Source: an uncultured Bacteroidota bacterium
Lineage (GTDB): Bacteria; Bacteroidota; Bacteroidia; Bacteroidales; SZUA-534
NCBI GenBank assembly: GCA_937899145.1
Contig: CALBPW010000047.1
Coordinates: 1 to 6,984, forward strand
Direction of reading: 5' to 3'
Length of the DNA stretch: 6,984 nucleotides
In this document: in pieces, positions 6,401 through 6,984 of the stretch
Layout of the letters: each line of letters begins with the position of its first letter
Numbering within the stretch: position 1 is the stretch's first letter
Notes under the pieces: generated by a model
What the model was told of the DNA's origin: nothing
Databases searched by the model: none
The model's input: the letters and a program-made list of their open reading frames with translations, nothing else
Translations under genes and position numbers: made by a program

Positions 6401-6984
6401 TCTATCAACCTGCACCACACTCATCTGCCGAACGTTGGATTGGCATTAAAGATAACGATAAACTGCCCGATTTTCCCGAAGATAAAGAAAAAGGATTCTA
6501 TTACGAATACACCATAACTGTTACTAATTCAGAAAATTGCAAGGCGTACGATACTATCAGAATCATAAAATCAGAATCAAATATCGGAATTGATAAAGTG
6601 GCTTTCAAGTTTGATGCGGAAGATGAGAACGAAACACCGCAAGAATTTACGCGAGCTAATGAAGGCAAGCCTGAGTTTGGAGATGCGCAATATTGCATCA
6701 GCAAACAACCAGAGGTTGTTACCGTAACAATCAAAAATGCTGCCGGTGTTGAAGTGTCGGCAGGCGAAAAAATATCAATTTGCTACACCTGTTTTGATGC
6801 CGACACCAATCTGTACACCTACACAGAGGATACAATTATGGCGGAAGATATGGCTGCGGGAGCCTCGTTTGAATACGCGCTCAAGCAAGTACCCGAATTG
6901 GCAATTAGCGGCCCGCAAAATCTGCACTTCTTTGTGCGCGTCAATGCCGATATGAATCATAACAACGATTCGGCTACATTAAAT
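3322..6984 (+). CDS. Very large secreted multidomain surface protein, probable type IX secretion cargo (3' end outside window)
   Basis: This frame stays open for 1221 codons from the ATG at 3322 to the last base, with no stop. The protein begins with a signal peptide (about 1-37). Domains follow in order: MAM/choice-of-anchor-J-type jelly roll (46-226); BNR-associated N-terminal-type domain (232-372); a second jelly roll (386-562); CARDB-like sandwich (566-668); a third jelly roll (672-853); CARDB-like (854-973); PKD-like (974-1086); and CARDB-like (1088 to the edge). Jelly-roll hallmarks are FEEDFENG...GICIDNIKI, FFDDFE...GWNIDDFALVG and LPYSQNF...YAISDIQLYE. No catalytic domain is visible, so an adhesive, structural or substrate-binding role, or a protease or glycosidase module beyond the edge, all remain possible. 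A C-terminal type A sorting domain is expected but not seen. ATG 3322 is the only upstream in-frame ATG, and it gives a plausible signal peptide. The divergent DUF6057-like gene gives no functional hint. Confidence 0.9.
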   Translation, partial: MQSVDSQNVTTKKVTCIFVFKQLAAILLALAIGNTWGQEKASTDSVFEEDFENGLNKWTQVYVGSPAYEWKARNGGYKPTGEVEEAKPASAQSGGKNAFFYISSVQYTYATYLISPNIDFSGVKKPLLTFWYSLYEDQMGAEDNTEELITDNYEFTFCYRLSSTSDWVEYREYKDATNDVTPWRCDSIYLPEEICGNTNVQIAFLGKTHSIGHGICIDNIKIKETLVSNKHVEQIYASQPSTDMLPTSSTDNPLMLLRIPVLGNNGTLLLNSLTVTALQDASNSISENGLKLFYSEYEEFRPQPEYKLATASISNGKATFKNINYDLPLGSAYIWIACDVKNEDGEHRLKNNVVDLMIEPNTIDIGGATYPTDTLSPTGSRLINESIFFDDFEAENACWQFEGEFERAVAQGLGGTNGGNRDAHYARSGSRIIGTDITGIGTETHSAGNYEKNIGSRAYSATTSIFNGYYYRDINILFYRWLNSNTGDSAFVSYSLNGGTAWADAWRTTAIMQESSWAFQKLNISKYADRSDSINVQFSLGPTPSQLQYSGWNIDDFALVGTFVYADAAIDSIISPYTTDCTDSALVSIKIRNAGFNDITIPFTVKYKIDDRDWVSETISGGMARDEVREYVFDTKTYLTWGSHTITTKITLDEDEDSRNDEVTKTFRTQPYLDLPYSQNFTPADTLNKNSGDGFWFGGGKNNTWKYSSIDGKKYWATNGGSDYVADDSAWLESPCFNFSNVQKPMISFNLSAAAASTDGLAVYYSTDNGSEWTLIPYGTSYPRLSWYNSSNIEALGTAGWSGSFSTTFIQQLLPDALSGQSSVKLRFLFKSSENSTCANGYAISDIQLYEAPADAGVAAIVSPVSSCYLLEEQPITISVENYGIRGLTSADSLFATVTINNTRTLTDTFLIAETDTIEVGGMRDFTFTQTVNMWNKKSYAMVAYTSLIGDTLLFSALDAASNDTTKATAMVLGEPAYTLGADRGTLTPGSINIFGGKTSDDNWFTSYLWEPYLDADGLEIANHTDIYQPAPHSSAERWIGIKDNDKLPDFPEDKEKGFYYEYTITVTNSENCKAYDTIRIIKSESNIGIDKVAFKFDAEDENETPQEFTRANEGKPEFGDAQYCISKQPEVVTVTIKNAAGVEVSAGEKISICYTCFDADTNLYTYTEDTIMAEDMAAGASFEYALKQVPELAISGPQNLHFFVRVNADMNHNNDSATLN
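3457..3999 (+). other. Jelly-roll domain 1 (MAM / choice-of-anchor J type)
   Basis: Residues 46-226 open with VFEEDFENGLNKWTQV. They contain the middle motif FFYISSVQYTYATYLISPNIDFSG (as residues 99-122) followed by LTFWYSLYEDQ, and close with GHGICIDNIKI. This order (DFE-G at the start, 'ATYLISPNID' strand, 'FWY' strand, 'IDNI' end) is that of the concanavalin-like jelly rolls found in extracellular Bacteroidota proteins. They usually bind carbohydrate or protein, or act as stalk modules. A binding partner cannot be read from sequence. Confidence 0.7.
4015..4437 (+). other. BNR-associated N-terminal-type beta domain
   Basis: Residues 232-372 resemble the domain known from the N-termini of BNR-repeat neuraminidases and other Bacteroidota secreted proteins. 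The signs are an opening YASQPSTDML, LMLLRIPVLGNNGTLLLNSLTV (253-275 region), a ENGLKLFYSEY strand, and AYIWIACDVKNEDG (332-345) followed by NNVVDLMI. In this setting it is an accessory beta-sandwich without catalytic residues. Its position between two jelly rolls, rather than in front of a sialidase propeller, suggests a structural or binding role. The assignment is from pattern memory only. Confidence 0.6.
4477..5007 (+). other. Jelly-roll domain 2
   Basis: Residues 386-562 run from IFFDDFEAENACW to GWNIDDFALVG. Internal marks are GEFE...QGLGG, GSRIIGTDITG, NIGSRAYSATT, LFYRWLNSNTGDSAFVSYS and VQFSLGPTPSQLQYSGWN. This is a distinct, recognisable subtype of the MAM-like fold that is frequent in Bacteroidota secreted peptidases and adhesins. 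It is more regular than domains 1 and 3 and is the most confidently assigned module in the protein. Confidence 0.75.
5335..5880 (+). other. Jelly-roll domain 3
   Basis: Residues 672-853 begin YLDLPYSQNFTP and continue with NTWKYSSIDGKKYWAT, WLESPCFNFSNVQKPMISF and GLAVYYSTDNGSEWTLIPYG. They end VKLRFLFKSSEN...GYAISDIQLYEAP. The strand order matches domain 1: SPCFNFS corresponds to SPNIDFS, and ISDIQL to IDNIKI. The 'YYSTDNGSEWTLI' segment is the usual BNR/Asp-box-like strand of such modules. No catalytic residues are recognisable. Confidence 0.65.
5881..6984 (+). other. Tail of CARDB-like and PKD-like beta sandwiches, continuing past the edge
   Basis: After jelly roll 3 the protein has DAGVAAIVSPVSSCYLLEEQ...VENYGIRGL (854-973, CARDB-like). 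It is followed by GTLTPGSINIFGGKT...YYEYTITVTNSENCKAYDTIRI (974-1086, PKD-like) and then YCISKQPEVVTVTIKNAAG...NADMNHNNDSATLN (1088-1221, CARDB-like). A comparable CARDB-like module at 5017-5325 separates jelly rolls 2 and 3. The closing NHNNDSATLN is the usual 'D-N-ND' end of these modules, so the window edge falls close to a domain boundary. Confidence 0.6.

Overview
The window appears to be a metagenomic assembly product rather than one continuous piece of a genome. It reads as three pieces end to end. Bases 1-32 are an Illumina TruSeq read-1 adapter. Bases 33 to about 1240 are an A+T-rich fragment, probably from a low-GC Bacillota/Bacilli-type gut bacterium, carrying part of a GspF/PilC-family inner-membrane protein. 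From about 1230 to the end is a Bacteroidota (probably Bacteroidales) segment with visibly higher G+C (14 of 60 bases are G/C at 841-900, against 32 of 60 at 4561-4620).

The Bacteroidota segment has two divergent genes. On the minus strand (3021-1234) is a complete 595-residue membrane protein that I recognise as DUF6057-like: a multi-pass N-terminal half, a soluble helical C-terminal half and the family's aromatic C-terminal motif. On the plus strand, a very large open frame runs from 3322 past the right edge with at least 1221 codons and no stop. It encodes a secreted multidomain protein: a signal peptide, then alternating MAM/'choice-of-anchor J'-type jelly rolls, a BNR-associated N-terminal-type domain, CARDB-like beta sandwiches and a PKD-like domain. 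This build is typical of cell-surface cargo of the Bacteroidota type IX secretion system. The C-terminal sorting domain would lie beyond the window. The roughly 300 bp between the two genes carries a Bacteroidota-type TAnnTTTG -7 element on each strand, and neither gene has a Shine-Dalgarno sequence, as is usual for the phylum.

The GspF fragment should not be read as a neighbour of the Bacteroidota genes. The last residues of its frame are the antisense of the conserved C-terminal codons of the DUF6057-like protein, so its stop codon and the 33-bp convergent overlap are artefacts of the join. I see no RNA gene, CRISPR array, insertion sequence, or defence or mobile system.
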